Assembly (NCBI GenBank): GCA_030431975.1
Contig: JAUIHP010000002.1
Span: forward strand, 372,001-436,000
Direction: 5' to 3'
DNA length: 64,000 nt
Origin: a bacterium
GTDB taxonomy: Bacteria > Eisenbacteria > RBG-16-71-46 > CAIMUX01
In this document: in pieces, positions 8,871 through 17,469 of the stretch
Layout: the number at the start of each line of letters is the position of its first letter
Position numbering within the stretch: the stretch's first letter is position 1
Translations under genes and position numbers: made by a program
The notes under the pieces: model-generated
Seen by the model: the letters and a program-made list of their open reading frames with translations, nothing else
The model's database searches: none
Told to the model about the DNA's origin: nothing

Positions 8871-10019
8871 TCACATCCGGTACCCCAGCTTCTTCAGGGC
8901 GCCCGCCTTCTTGCGCCATTTCGGCATCCGTTTTACGCGAAGACTAAGGAAAACCTCCCGGCCGAGAAAACTCTCGACCGCTTCCCGCGCGTCTTCACCG
9001 AGAACCCGAATCGCCCGTCCGCCTTTTCCGATAAGAATCGCCTTCTGCGAGTCCGACTCGACATAAACGACCGCTTCGATGAAGTCCTTCGCTTTCTTCC
9101 GTTCTTGAAACGTGTCGACGATGACTTCGGTCGAGTACGGAATCTCCTGGTCGTAGAGTTCGAAGATACGCTCGCGAACGATTTCGGCGACGAAGAATCT
9201 CTCCGGCTGCTCGGCGATCTGATCGGGCGGATAGAAGGGCGGCGCTTCCGGGAGTCGCGAAACCAGTTCTGACAGGAGTTTGTCGACGCCTTCGCCGCTC
9301 AGCGCAGAGATCGGAACGATCGCCTGAAAGTCAGCGAGCGCACCGTACTCCCCAAGAAGTGGAAGTAGGGCACCTTTGTCGCCGATTCGATCGACCTTGT
9401 TCAGCGCCAGGATCCTCGGCGCCGTCGATGCCGCCACAGCCGGCAACACTTCCGCCGGCGCCGACGCGTCGGCCAGAAAGACCACGATGTCCGCCTGATT
9501 CAGTGCATCGGTTGCTTCTCTGACCATTGCCTCATGGAGGTCATACCGAGGCTCCATGATCCCCGGAGTGTCGAGAAGAACGATCTGGTACTCCGAGCTG
9601 TTGAGAATGCCAAGCGTCTTGCGGCGGGTCGTTTGCGGCTTGGCGGTGACGATGGCCAACCGCTCCTTGAGGAAGCGATTCATCAAGGTCGACTTGCCGA
9701 CGTTGGGACGACCGATCAACGCAACATAGCCGGCGCGAAAGCCGGGGGTGTGCTGCGGAACGACCGACTCATCGTCGCCGAAGAAGTCGTCGAGGACCGA
9801 ACCCGTTGCCGAATCAGACTCGGAGATCTCCTCGACGATCTCCCCGCCGACCTCTCGAGCCGGTTCTTGGTCACTCCGTTCATCACGCGCTTCGTCAGCG
9901 GCTGCGTCAGCCGCTTCGTCACCTACGTCGTCACGAGCCTCGTCACGCGCTTCCTCGCGCACTTCGTCGCGGTTGTCCACTCGACCTCGATGTGTGTCGT
10001 CAGCGTCAGTCACGGCCAC
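8871..10019 (-). CDS. era: GTPase Era with an acidic N-terminal extension
   Basis: Ras-like GTPase with a KH domain that binds the 3' end of 16S rRNA and assists 30S maturation. G1 GRPNVGKST, G2-region KPQTTRRKT, G3 DTPG and G4 NKVD are all visible. The C-terminal KH domain carries the glycine loop AILIGKGGRAIRVLGEDAR. The last 300 residues match ordinary Era. The first 85-90 residues are an extra Asp/Glu/Arg/Ala-rich tail, including eight tetrapeptide repeats (RDEA/RDEV type, residues 17-48), before GYVALIGRP. GTG 10019 has GGAGGCGA upstream and overlaps the end of the protease gene by 14 bp. A start nearer the GTPase core is possible but would lack such a site. Confidence 0.9.
   Translation of the reverse strand: MAVTDADDTHRGRVDNRDEVREEARDEARDDVGDEAADAAADEARDERSDQEPAREVGGEIVEEISESDSATGSVLDDFFGDDESVVPQHTPGFRAGYVALIGRPNVGKSTLMNRFLKERLAIVTAKPQTTRRKTLGILNSSEYQIVLLDTPGIMEPRYDLHEAMVREATDALNQADIVVFLADASAPAEVLPAVAASTAPRILALNKVDRIGDKGALLPLLGEYGALADFQAIVPISALSGEGVDKLLSELVSRLPEAPPFYPPDQIAEQPERFFVAEIVRERIFELYDQEIPYSTEVIVDTFQERKKAKDFIEAVVYVESDSQKAILIGKGGRAIRVLGEDAREAVESFLGREVFLSLRVKRMPKWRKKAGALKKLGYRM
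9876..9971. repeat. Eight in-frame 12-bp units at the 5' end of era
   Basis: A degenerate 12-bp tandem array of the type CGCTTCGTCAGC, giving tetrapeptides RDEV, REEA, RDEA, RDDV, GDEA, ADAA, ADEA and RDER on the minus strand. It encodes most of the charged N-terminal tail of Era. Confidence 0.8.
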
Positions 10020-13000
10020 TCGCCTCCGGTCCCGAATGAAGGATCCACTTCAATGCCTCTTCGAGAGCGAAGTCTTCGCGCGGACGCAGCGGATTGGGAT
10101 CCTCCGCCACGACCCGGTCGGGACGCACCCCAAGCCCTTCCATGTTGTCTCCTTCCTTCGTGTACCACCCAACCTTGGGCACCCGGAGTTGGATCCCGTT
10201 TCCGAGGCGAACTTCGTCCGTGCCGATGACCGAGCCACTTGACGGGCTCCCGACGATGATAGCGCGATTCGCCTCCTGCAAACCCTGCGCGACGATCTCG
10301 GCGGCGGATCCGGTCTTGGGTCCGACCAACACTGCCACCCGCGCGGGCAGTTCGCCCCGGGGCACCGGGTGCCGACCCTCACCCCGCGGTTGTCGCCAAA
10401 GTACGGGAGCCGTCAGCAGCCGTCGCAGGAACTCTTCAGGGAGGTCCCCGCCGGGATTGTTGCGCAGGTCAAGAATGAGGCCGGCCCGATCCGGCTGAAG
10501 CGTGGAGATTTCGCGCTGGAGTCGGTCCAGGTTCGCACGGTCGATTCCCGAGAGAGCGACGTAGGCGACCTTTGCGTTCGAGTCATTTCGAACCGAGTCC
10601 TTGAGGATCCGCGAGCGGTTTTCGAACTCCAGGGCACGAATTGCAGCGTCGGGAACCGGACGCACGACCGCGCGCCTTTCTTCCACGGCTTGAAGTGGGT
10701 CGGCGTCCAAGTCCGAATCCGAGCCTCGCCCCGTGCGGCGGCCGCCCGGCGGCGATTGCCAAACGATCTCGACGAGCTCGCCCGGATGAAGGTCGACCTG
10801 GACTTCCAGGGCGCGTCCGGCATCGACGACCTCGCCATCCACGGCAAAGAGCGGATCACCAGGTCGAAGCCCGGCCAGATCCGCTGGTCCGCCAGCGAGA
10901 ACGCTGTGAACGACGAGGCGCCCGTCGACATCCGAGGTCTCCAGACCGAGACGTCCCACGGGAACCACCGGCTCTGGGCGAACACCGAGATGCGACGCGT
11001 TCAACTCCCCCATCATTTCTTCGATGAGCCGAGAGAGAGCGCCGGCGCTGTGTACGCCGGGCAGCCGTGCCACGAATCGCCCGCGAATCTCTTCCCAGTT
11101 GGCCAGGTGCAGGTGGTCGCTGTAGAACTGATCGCGCAAGACCGTCCAAGCCTCGAGTAGGACGCTCCGCCGCCTCTCGCGCTCATCCCGAATCCCCGTC
11201 GCGGACCAGTGCCACGGATGAACCACTCCGGACTCATCGATCCGGTGAACGCGAAGGTCACGGTCCAGCACCCAAAGCTCTCCGTCCGCCTCGACCATGT
11301 CGAGTGGTTCCATTTCCGGATCGACAAGGGACGGACGTCCCGTGTTCCAGTTCCACAACCGCGACGAGCCCAGAACATCACTGACGACGAACAGGTCGTC
11401 ATTCCGCAGGCTGTAGGCGCCTTCGTCTCCGTACATCGATGTGACCTGCTCCGCCCGAAGGGCGATTCCGGGGAGGTCGATCCCGATCCAACCGTCGTCC
11501 GCCGGTTCGGAGTTCGAGAGCGGAATGCGCCAAACATCCACGCTGCCGGCCCGGTCCGAGCGGAAGTAGAGCCACCTGCCGTCGTCCGACCACCTCGGGT
11601 CGAAGTCACGACCGGGATGAAGGGTCAGGTTGTAGGTTCCGCTCCCGAACATGGAAACGACCTGGATCTCCCAGTTCCCCTTCTCGTTCTTGAGAGCCGC
11701 AGCCAGCCAACGGCCATCGGGACTGAACCGATGCGCCCCGACCTCGCTCGTTCGAAGCAGTCGCATCGTTCGCTGTCCGGAAGTTTCGGCGAGATGCAGT
11801 TCTTCTCCCTCGAACCCTCGAACAAAAGAGACGAAACGGCCGTCGGCAGAAACTGACGGTCGCTCATCCGTCCAGGCGGACTCGCGAAAGAGTTGGATGT
11901 CGTCCCGATCGGATTCACCCGGAGTTCGCCAATAAAGATCGCGCTGCCCGTCTCGGTCACTGACGAACACGGCAAATCGTCCCTGGGGGTCGAGCGCAGG
12001 TTGTCCCTCCAGAAATCCGCTGAGCGCGATCGGACGGAGCCGTTGAAGTGAAGAATCGGTGTGCGCTGCGCCAAGAAAAAGGTCGCCGTCCACCTGCAGC
12101 CAAACTTGCTCTCCCGCCACGCGGATCGCGGCATCCTGGCTCCGTTGTGCTGGCGAAAGGATCCTGCCTCCAACCACCGATTGAATCGATTCGGGTGTCG
12201 AGGAGTGAGAGATGTGCCGCCAAGGATCGGGTATCGGAAGATCAATCGGGACCGGAACCGGCTCATCGATGTTCGGCCAGGCACTGCGTCGCCAAATCCG
12301 GCCGTCGACCTCATAGAAGACGAGCCGACCGTCGGCCGTCGACTTCGGAAACAGAATCGGAGCGTCCCTGTGAAGGGTGACCTGCTCACTTTCCTCCGAA
12401 TCCAAAGCTAGTTTCCAGAGATTCCGCTGATACGAGCTTTCCGACGCGTAGATGATCCCCCCGTCAACCGGGCATGCCCAGAGATCCGGTCCTTCGAAAC
12501 TTGTCAGCTGACGAGCCCGTGTCCTTTCCGCATTCACCAGGTAGAGGTCGGAACTTCCAGTTTGCCGAGCTCCACGGCGCCACCAGGGAAACTGACCGCT
12601 CGTGTAGACCATAGAGCCGTCTTCCAAAACGACCGCTTCTCGCGACGGCGCAGAGATCCACTCTTCGATCACTCCTCCCCGGGCGCCAACTCGATGGACT
12701 CTCTCCTCACCACTGCGCGATCCGTGGAAGAAGACGAACCTGCCGGATCGATCAAAGGCGGTGGGAGTTTCGTCCGCCGTGTGGCGCGTCAGACGATGCT
12801 CCTCGCCGGTGGCGATCTCGACCGTCCAGACGTCCGTCTGTCCGCCATCCCGTCGGGAAAAAGCAATGAGGTCTCCGCGCGGGGACCAGACCGGATTCGA
12901 ATCATCCCGGGCATCCACGGTCAGACGGGTGGGCACTCCCCCGAATCCTCCCACCGACCAGAGGTCACCGGCGTAGGAGAAGGCAATTCGATCCCCGCGG

Positions 13001-13242
13001 GGTGACGGCGCCGGCTCTGCGGCTCCGGGCCCGGGGGCCTCAACCGACTGCGAGCTCGAGACGGGCTGCGGGTTCGAGCCGGCCTGCGGTTCCGCGGCGG
13101 TACCCGAAGTGGCTGGAAACACGCACAAAAAGAAGATGAGGATGAGGAATCGGGAACCCAAACCACGCTCTCGGTATCGAAAGAGAAGACGGCGCCCTGT
13201 CCGCGCCGCCCGTGATTTCCTATACTGTTCTCTTACGCTCAT
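10006..13242 (-). CDS. Tricorn-like protease (beta-propeller, PDZ, S41 peptidase), exported
   Basis: A roughly 1,078-residue multidomain peptidase. After a hydrophobic signal (SRFLILIFFLCVFPATSGTAA) come two sets of propeller blades with TolB/tricorn WD motifs (PAPSPRGDRIAFSYAGDLW, NPVWSPRGDLIAFSRRDGG, FSPDGRWLAAAL, DPRWSDDGRWLYFRSDRAG). A tricorn C1 helical domain (LLEAWTVLRDQFYSDHLH), a PDZ domain (LAGLRPGDPLFAVDGEVV) and an S41 core follow. The core has LILDLRNNPGGDLPEEFLRRLL, the nucleophile region VAVLVGPKTGSAAEIVAQGL and VGSPSSGSVIGTDEVRLGNG. It probably degrades peptides in the periplasm. ATG 13242 lies only 16 bp from the divergent ispH start. TTG 13161, just before the signal peptide, is a realistic alternative and would leave room for a promoter. 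Confidence 0.85.
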   Translation of the reverse strand: MSVREQYRKSRAARTGRRLLFRYRERGLGSRFLILIFFLCVFPATSGTAAEPQAGSNPQPVSSSQSVEAPGPGAAEPAPSPRGDRIAFSYAGDLWSVGGFGGVPTRLTVDARDDSNPVWSPRGDLIAFSRRDGGQTDVWTVEIATGEEHRLTRHTADETPTAFDRSGRFVFFHGSRSGEERVHRVGARGGVIEEWISAPSREAVVLEDGSMVYTSGQFPWWRRGARQTGSSDLYLVNAERTRARQLTSFEGPDLWACPVDGGIIYASESSYQRNLWKLALDSEESEQVTLHRDAPILFPKSTADGRLVFYEVDGRIWRRSAWPNIDEPVPVPIDLPIPDPWRHISHSSTPESIQSVVGGRILSPAQRSQDAAIRVAGEQVWLQVDGDLFLGAAHTDSSLQRLRPIALSGFLEGQPALDPQGRFAVFVSDRDGQRDLYWRTPGESDRDDIQLFRESAWTDERPSVSADGRFVSFVRGFEGEELHLAETSGQRTMRLLRTSEVGAHRFSPDGRWLAAALKNEKGNWEIQVVSMFGSGTYNLTLHPGRDFDPRWSDDGRWLYFRSDRAGSVDVWRIPLSNSEPADDGWIGIDLPGIALRAEQVTSMYGDEGAYSLRNDDLFVVSDVLGSSRLWNWNTGRPSLVDPEMEPLDMVEADGELWVLDRDLRVHRIDESGVVHPWHWSATGIRDERERRRSVLLEAWTVLRDQFYSDHLHLANWEEIRGRFVARLPGVHSAGALSRLIEEMMGELNASHLGVRPEPVVPVGRLGLETSDVDGRLVVHSVLAGGPADLAGLRPGDPLFAVDGEVVDAGRALEVQVDLHPGELVEIVWQSPPGGRRTGRGSDSDLDADPLQAVEERRAVVRPVPDAAIRALEFENRSRILKDSVRNDSNAKVAYVALSGIDRANLDRLQREISTLQPDRAGLILDLRNNPGGDLPEEFLRRLLTAPVLWRQPRGEGRHPVPRGELPARVAVLVGPKTGSAAEIVAQGLQEANRAIIVGSPSSGSVIGTDEVRLGNGIQLRVPKVGWYTKEGDNMEGLGVRPDRVVAEDPNPLRPREDFALEEALKWILHSGPEASGRD
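13221..13226 (+). promoter_or_regulatory. Candidate -10 element for ispH
   Basis: TATACT lies 32 bp upstream of the ispH ATG and one base away from the TATAAT consensus. No convincing -35 hexamer sits 16-18 bp upstream. If real, it lies inside the longest version of the divergent protease gene, favouring the protease's downstream TTG start. Confidence 0.35.
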
Positions 13243-13258
13243 CTTCGCGGAGACCCTG

Positions 13259-14593
13259 ATGGCCAAGACACAGGACGGCAAGTACTTTCGGAAAGGCCTT
13301 GGCAACAAGGCGGCCGTCGCCCCCATGCTCCACGCCGACTACCACTCCGGCCTCGTCGAGTGGTTCAAACACTCCGGTTACCGCTTCGGACATGGCGAAA
13401 CCGAGGTCCGGCTGGCCAAGGAATTCGGCTTCTGTTACGGCGTGGACCGTGCCGTCGAGTATGCGTATGAATGCCGGGACCGGTTCCCCGACAAGAAGAT
13501 CTGGATCACCGGTGAGATCATCCACAACCCGTGGGTCAACCGCCGGCTGGAAGAGATGGGGATCCACTTCATTTCCCCGCCCAGCGGCGCCAAGACGGGC
13601 TCCCCCGGTGTCCTCAACACCAAGGAACGTCTGGATGCCGTGGCCAAGGACGATGTCGTTCTCATCCCTGCCTTCGGGATGGAACAGGAGGACTTCCTCC
13701 GGCTCCGGGACAAGGGGGTCATTCTCGTCGACACGACCTGCGGTTCGGTCCTCAGCGTTTGGAAGAGCGTCGAGCGGTACGCGAAGGAAGGCTTCACCGC
13801 CATCATTCACGGCAAGAGCGATCACGAAGAAACGCTGGCCACCTGTTCCCAGGTTCGCAAGTACGACGGAGCCCATTACCTCGTCCTTCGGGACGAAGAG
13901 CAAACTCATTGGGTCTGCGACTATATCGAAGGCAAGGTCGACTCGGAGTGGCTGATGCCGAAGCTCGAGGGCGCGTACTCCGACGGTTTCGATCCGGCCG
14001 AGCACCTGCAGCGGTTCGGGCTCGCCAACCAAACCACGATGCTCTCCTCGGAGTCCCTGGAAATCGCCCGCATGCTCCGGGACGCCATGGCTCGGGCCCA
14101 CGGTGAGGAACACCTGCTCGGTCACTACAAGAGCTTCGACACGATTTGCAGCGCGACGCAGGACCGGCAGGATGCGGTCAAGCAGTTGCTCGAAGAAGAG
14201 ATCGACCTCATGGTCATCATCGGCGGATTCAACAGCAGCAACACGACACACCTGCTGGAGATCTGTCTGCCCAGGACTCGAGCCTTCCACATCGAAGACG
14301 CGGACTGCCTGATCAGCCCGGTTTGGATTCGGCACAAACCTTTGGCCGATTCGAGTCCGGTTCTGGAAGATGGCTGGCTGACTCCGGAGGTCAAGCGGAT
14401 CGGCGTCACGGCCGGCGCTTCGACTCCCGACTCCGAGGTCGGCTCGGCGATCTCGCGAATCCTCGGCTTTCGCGGAGTCGATCCCGAAGCCGTTCGGGAG
14501 ATCGCAGCCCAGGGAAGCGAGATCGCTGAAGAGACCCGGGCGCGGAAGGGTAAGCCGACCGAGTTTCCCGTCAACCATCCGCACAAGAAATAG
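13259..14593 (+). CDS. ispH: 4-hydroxy-3-methylbut-2-enyl diphosphate reductase (IspH), long type
   Basis: Last enzyme of the MEP isoprenoid pathway; it reduces HMBPP to IPP and DMAPP with a [4Fe-4S] cluster. The 444 residues follow the long form known from cyanobacteria and plastids rather than the 315-residue E. coli form. The three cluster cysteines are C59 (EFGFCYGVDRAV), C161 (VDTTCGSV) and C297 (DTICSATQDRQDAV). Substrate-binding motifs GEIIHNPWVN, IIHGKSDHEET and GGFNSSNTTHL are present. ATG 13259 is preceded by GCGGAGA. The frame remains open 150 bp further upstream but shows no IspH-like sequence there. A lipoprotein gene is convergent, 27 bp downstream. Confidence 0.93.
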   Translation: MAKTQDGKYFRKGLGNKAAVAPMLHADYHSGLVEWFKHSGYRFGHGETEVRLAKEFGFCYGVDRAVEYAYECRDRFPDKKIWITGEIIHNPWVNRRLEEMGIHFISPPSGAKTGSPGVLNTKERLDAVAKDDVVLIPAFGMEQEDFLRLRDKGVILVDTTCGSVLSVWKSVERYAKEGFTAIIHGKSDHEETLATCSQVRKYDGAHYLVLRDEEQTHWVCDYIEGKVDSEWLMPKLEGAYSDGFDPAEHLQRFGLANQTTMLSSESLEIARMLRDAMARAHGEEHLLGHYKSFDTICSATQDRQDAVKQLLEEEIDLMVIIGGFNSSNTTHLLEICLPRTRAFHIEDADCLISPVWIRHKPLADSSPVLEDGWLTPEVKRIGVTAGASTPDSEVGSAISRILGFRGVDPEAVREIAAQGSEIAEETRARKGKPTEFPVNHPHKK

Positions 14594-14620
14594 ATTGTGG
14601 CCTGAGGATTGGTGACGCTT

Positions 14621-15265
14621 CTACTTGGTCAGTCGCGGCGGCTGGCCCGTCCGGACCGCTTCTTCGGTCTCCATGTGAACCGCATCGGCGTGATCGGTGG
14701 CGGAGCGGGCCATGCGCATGCTCTCGGCAAAGCGACCGCTTTCGATCATCCGCTCGATCTCGTCGGCACTGGACGCCAGCTCGTCGTTCTCTCTCCCCAA
14801 AGCCTCGAGAGCACGACCGACCCGCGGAGCGGTCAACAGATCCTGGCCCTTCTCCGACTGTAGCAGCGAACGCGTGTCTCCGACGCGGTCCCGAAGCTGC
14901 TGCAGGAGCTGGGCGGACTCTTCCCTAAGCTCATTCATCCTCGATTCCGCTTCCCGGCCGGCTTCCTCCGCCGCGGCCCGGGCTTCGGCAAGTAGCTGCT
15001 TGGCCGTCCCGTATCGGCGCGTCATCGACGACTTGCCGGACTGCGCATCCAGTTCAGCCTCCGCCGCGCTCATGGCGACCTGGGCCTTCGTCCAAAGTTC
15101 GGGTGCGTATTCTTCCGCACCCGACTGGCGAGCCGACGCGAAGACCGAGCGCGTCTCGTTGATCTCCTGTTCCGGAGCCTTGCCACAGCCCGCTATCGAT
15201 CCCGCGAAGAGGACGATTGCCCCGACCCAAATGAGAGTGGAGAAAGTGTTCTTGAACGCTCGCAT
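14621..15265 (-). CDS. DUF4398-like lipoprotein
   Basis: A 214-residue lipoprotein with signal MRAFKNTFSTLIWVGAIVLFAG and lipobox SIAGC (Cys about 25). The mature part is a long predicted helical coiled coil: YAPELWTKAQVAMSAAEAELDAQ matches the DUF4398 pattern, followed by AEARAAAEEAGREAESRMNELREESAQLLQQLRDRV. It may be a periplasmic or envelope spacer; no precise function is known. Start chosen at ATG 15265 because the signal peptide begins there and GGGAGGT sits just upstream. It is convergent with ispH and divergent from mutY. Confidence 0.75.
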   Translation of the reverse strand: MRAFKNTFSTLIWVGAIVLFAGSIAGCGKAPEQEINETRSVFASARQSGAEEYAPELWTKAQVAMSAAEAELDAQSGKSSMTRRYGTAKQLLAEARAAAEEAGREAESRMNELREESAQLLQQLRDRVGDTRSLLQSEKGQDLLTAPRVGRALEALGRENDELASSADEIERMIESGRFAESMRMARSATDHADAVHMETEEAVRTGQPPRLTK

Positions 15266-15294
15266 GAGGACCTCCCTGTACCTACCGCAACCCG

Positions 15295-15312
15295 CGACGG
15301 CCCACGCCGTCG
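15295..15312. promoter_or_regulatory. Perfect 7-bp dyad in divergent promoter region
   Basis: CGACGGC, a CCAC spacer, then GCCGTCG, between the lipoprotein start (15265) and the mutY start (15402). It could be an operator or a leader hairpin; no regulator is implied. Confidence 0.3.
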
Positions 15313-15401
15313 AGGCATCGTACCCGATACCCGCAGACAGGTTCTCGTGTAGGCTCTGGCCATCCAAAGAAACTGCGGAAGGTGCGGTACCAAAGACTGA
15401 C

Positions 15402-16622
15402 ATGAGCAAACGCGAGGCAAAGAAACCGTCGTACGGTCACGACCCTGCGAACGTCGACGAGAGCCTCTTCTCGCAAAGATTGGTCGACTGGTACCGCGAG
15501 CGGGCCCGCGATCTTCCCTGGCGACGCACCCGAGATCCCTATCCGATTTGGGTCTCGGAGATCATGCTCCAGCAAACCCGTGTCGAAACCGTCATCCCTT
15601 ACTTCGAACGATTCCTCGAAGAGTTTCCGACCCTGGAATCCCTCGCTTCTGCCGATTCGGACGACGTCGTCGCGCGTTGGTCCGGACTGGGCTACTACTC
15701 TCGGGCGAGGAATCTGCACAAAGGTGCGGGATTTGTCATGGAACGTCACGGCGGTCGCTTCCCCGAAACCCGTGAGGCAGCTTTGGAAGTCCCCGGGATC
15801 GGGCCCTACACCTCGGCCGCCATTCTCTCCATTGCGTACGGCAAGCCGCACGCGGTCGTGGACGGAAATGTCATCCGGGTACTGGCCCGGCTCTACCGGC
15901 TGGAACCGCCGGAGGACCGCCGGGTCCCGTCCCTCGAAACCCTGGCCGGTACTTTGATGGGCGACGCGCCCCCGGCAGACTTCAATCAAGCCATGATGGA
16001 ACTGGGAGCGACCGTCTGTCGTCCGCGACAACCGGAGTGTGGGATCTGCCCCGTGCGCGAGTTCTGCGAAGCACACAACACAGGCGACCCGGAACGTTTT
16101 CCGTTTCCGAAGAAGAAACCGGAGCTGGAATTCCTGGAGTTCGCCCTCTTTCTCGTTCGGTCGAAAGACAATCACTGGCTCCTGGAAAAGGGAGCCTGGC
16201 CCCACATCCCCCATCTTTGGCTGCCTCCGATTGTCACTGCGGGTGACACCGAAGAAGCGGGCGACGCAGCCTGGTCGCGGTGGTTGCGTTCTCGAAAGAC
16301 GGGCAGTCTCGGCTTGCTGAGTTGGGAGGAGCTGGGATCGTTCAAGCACAGCGTGACTCATCGGCGTATGACGTTTCGTGTCTTCGAAACGGTCTGTGAA
16401 GCTCACGACGATCGACTGACGCACCGGGCGACCTCGTCCCGCGTGCTCCAGGACCGCGCGGTGGAAGACCACACAGATGAAGTTGGTGCTCGTGAGGGCA
16501 TTTCACAGAAGTGGGTTCCGACCGACGCGATCGGAAGGATCGGCCACTCGTCGATCCTGAAGAAAGCGTTGTCGAAGCGGAACCAGTTGTCGCTCGGCTT
16601 GCCCCGGGGCGATCGCGGCTAG
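15402..16622 (+). CDS. mutY: Adenine DNA glycosylase MutY
   Basis: Base-excision enzyme that removes adenine mispaired with 8-oxoguanine. Over 406 residues it shows catalytic Glu53 in VSEIMLQQTRVETV, the helix-hairpin-helix LEVPGIGPYTSAAI with catalytic Asp154 in AVVDGNVIRV, and the iron-sulfur set C206-x6-C213-x2-C216-x5-C222 (CRPRQPECGICPVREFC). The C-terminal NUDIX-like domain (about 240-370) recognises 8-oxoG and contains FKHSVTHRRMTFRVFE, whose HSVTHR is typical of MutY. Start ATG 15402 was chosen because homology begins about there; a GGAAGG sequence is somewhat distant (19 bp). The TAG stop lies within the left arm of the inverted-repeat element at 16619. Confidence 0.93.
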   Translation: MSKREAKKPSYGHDPANVDESLFSQRLVDWYRERARDLPWRRTRDPYPIWVSEIMLQQTRVETVIPYFERFLEEFPTLESLASADSDDVVARWSGLGYYSRARNLHKGAGFVMERHGGRFPETREAALEVPGIGPYTSAAILSIAYGKPHAVVDGNVIRVLARLYRLEPPEDRRVPSLETLAGTLMGDAPPADFNQAMMELGATVCRPRQPECGICPVREFCEAHNTGDPERFPFPKKKPELEFLEFALFLVRSKDNHWLLEKGAWPHIPHLWLPPIVTAGDTEEAGDAAWSRWLRSRKTGSLGLLSWEELGSFKHSVTHRRMTFRVFETVCEAHDDRLTHRATSSRVLQDRAVEDHTDEVGAREGISQKWVPTDAIGRIGHSSILKKALSKRNQLSLGLPRGDRG

Positions 16623-16786
16623 TGGACCGTAACCGAGGAATCGGTAGTGATTGAGCGAGGGATTCTCGTTCTCAGCCAGGCGCGACGACGACGAATACCC
16701 AAGGCGGTATTCGGAGGAGAAGCAACGAAGCGGAGGGCGAGAAGAGCCGCTCAGACACTACCGATTCCTCGGTTGCGGTCCACTAG
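16619..16786. repeat. 168-bp element bounded by 31-bp inverted repeats
   Basis: Left arm 16619-16649 and right arm 16756-16786 are reverse complements with one mismatch in 31 bp, both ending in CTAG. The 106-bp centre contains a perfect internal hairpin, CGAATACC-(CAAGGC)-GGTATTCG. Partly complementary flanks (GAGCG..TTCTCG on each side) could extend the stem inward. Both convergent neighbours end exactly in the arms: the mutY stop TAG is 16620-16622 and the exported-protein stop TAG is 16785-16783, mirror-symmetric. No ORF of note lies inside. It could be a MITE/REP-type non-autonomous element or a large bidirectional terminator. Confidence 0.8.
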
Positions 16787-17469
16787 TACTCCTCCTCGAT
16801 CATTCGCTGAACCAACGCGTCCTCATCGATGTCACCGCTGGCGTACGCGCGGACGTCCCGCATTCGTGCTTTGAGGATGTAGCGGGAGATCCGCTCGTTC
16901 GTAAAGTACTCGGCGTTCCGGAGAAAGGCGGCGATGGCAACCCAGTGGTCGTCCTTGAGACGACTTAGCGTGTCACCGTAATCGATGATCGCTTCCCGCA
17001 TCTCCTGCTTACCGGCGCTGTAGAGCCGCGCTTCCCTCTTCTCCCGCCGGGACCGCCAGTTTCCGCCGTCGTCATCTTCATCGTCGAGGTCCATCTTGTC
17101 GCGCTGACGTTTCGGGATCACGATGACCTTCTGGCCGTCTTCGTCCTCGATTTCGTAGCCACCCCAATCCTCGAAGTCCCAGTCGAAATCACCGACGTCG
17201 ACGAGCGAGGCCTCGAATGTAAGGATGACGCCGAACTCTTCGATGAATACACCGCGCGCGTTTCGACCACCGGACACGAGAAAGTTGGGACTGTCGAGCA
17301 GGATCTGGTCGACGATCTTTTCCATGATCCCAACCTGGCGTGCGACTCGCTTTGACTGTTCATCCTGAGCCGAGACGCTCGATCCGAACAAACTGAGGAC
17401 CACTCCAGCGGCCAGCCCCAGTACGAGGGTTCTTTGTGGCGAGGTTATCAAGAGCCTACCTCCAATCAT
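16783..17469 (-). CDS. Exported protein of unknown function in a sigma-factor operon
   Basis: A 228-residue protein with a signal peptide (TLVLGLAAGVVLSLFGSSVSAQ). A predicted mixed fold follows (residues about 45-110, FLVSGGRNARGVFIEEFGVILTFEASL). A very acidic central part (KMDLDDEDDDGGNW) and a helical tail end in EEEY. The family was not recognised. ATG 17469 overlaps the anti-sigma gene end by 14 bp, so it is the third gene of the sigma/anti-sigma operon and may be a periplasmic sensor or target of that system. A longer frame to 17613 is Arg-rich, overlaps the anti-sigma gene and is rejected. Confidence 0.6.
   Translation of the reverse strand: MIGGRLLITSPQRTLVLGLAAGVVLSLFGSSVSAQDEQSKRVARQVGIMEKIVDQILLDSPNFLVSGGRNARGVFIEEFGVILTFEASLVDVGDFDWDFEDWGGYEIEDEDGQKVIVIPKRQRDKMDLDDEDDDGGNWRSRREKREARLYSAGKQEMREAIIDYGDTLSRLKDDHWVAIAAFLRNAEYFTNERISRYILKARMRDVRAYASGDIDEDALVQRMIEEEY

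Noticed and set aside
13220-14584. 454-residue leftward open frame opposite ispH
   Set aside because: Antisense of ispH, whose three cluster cysteines and substrate motifs fix the true strand.
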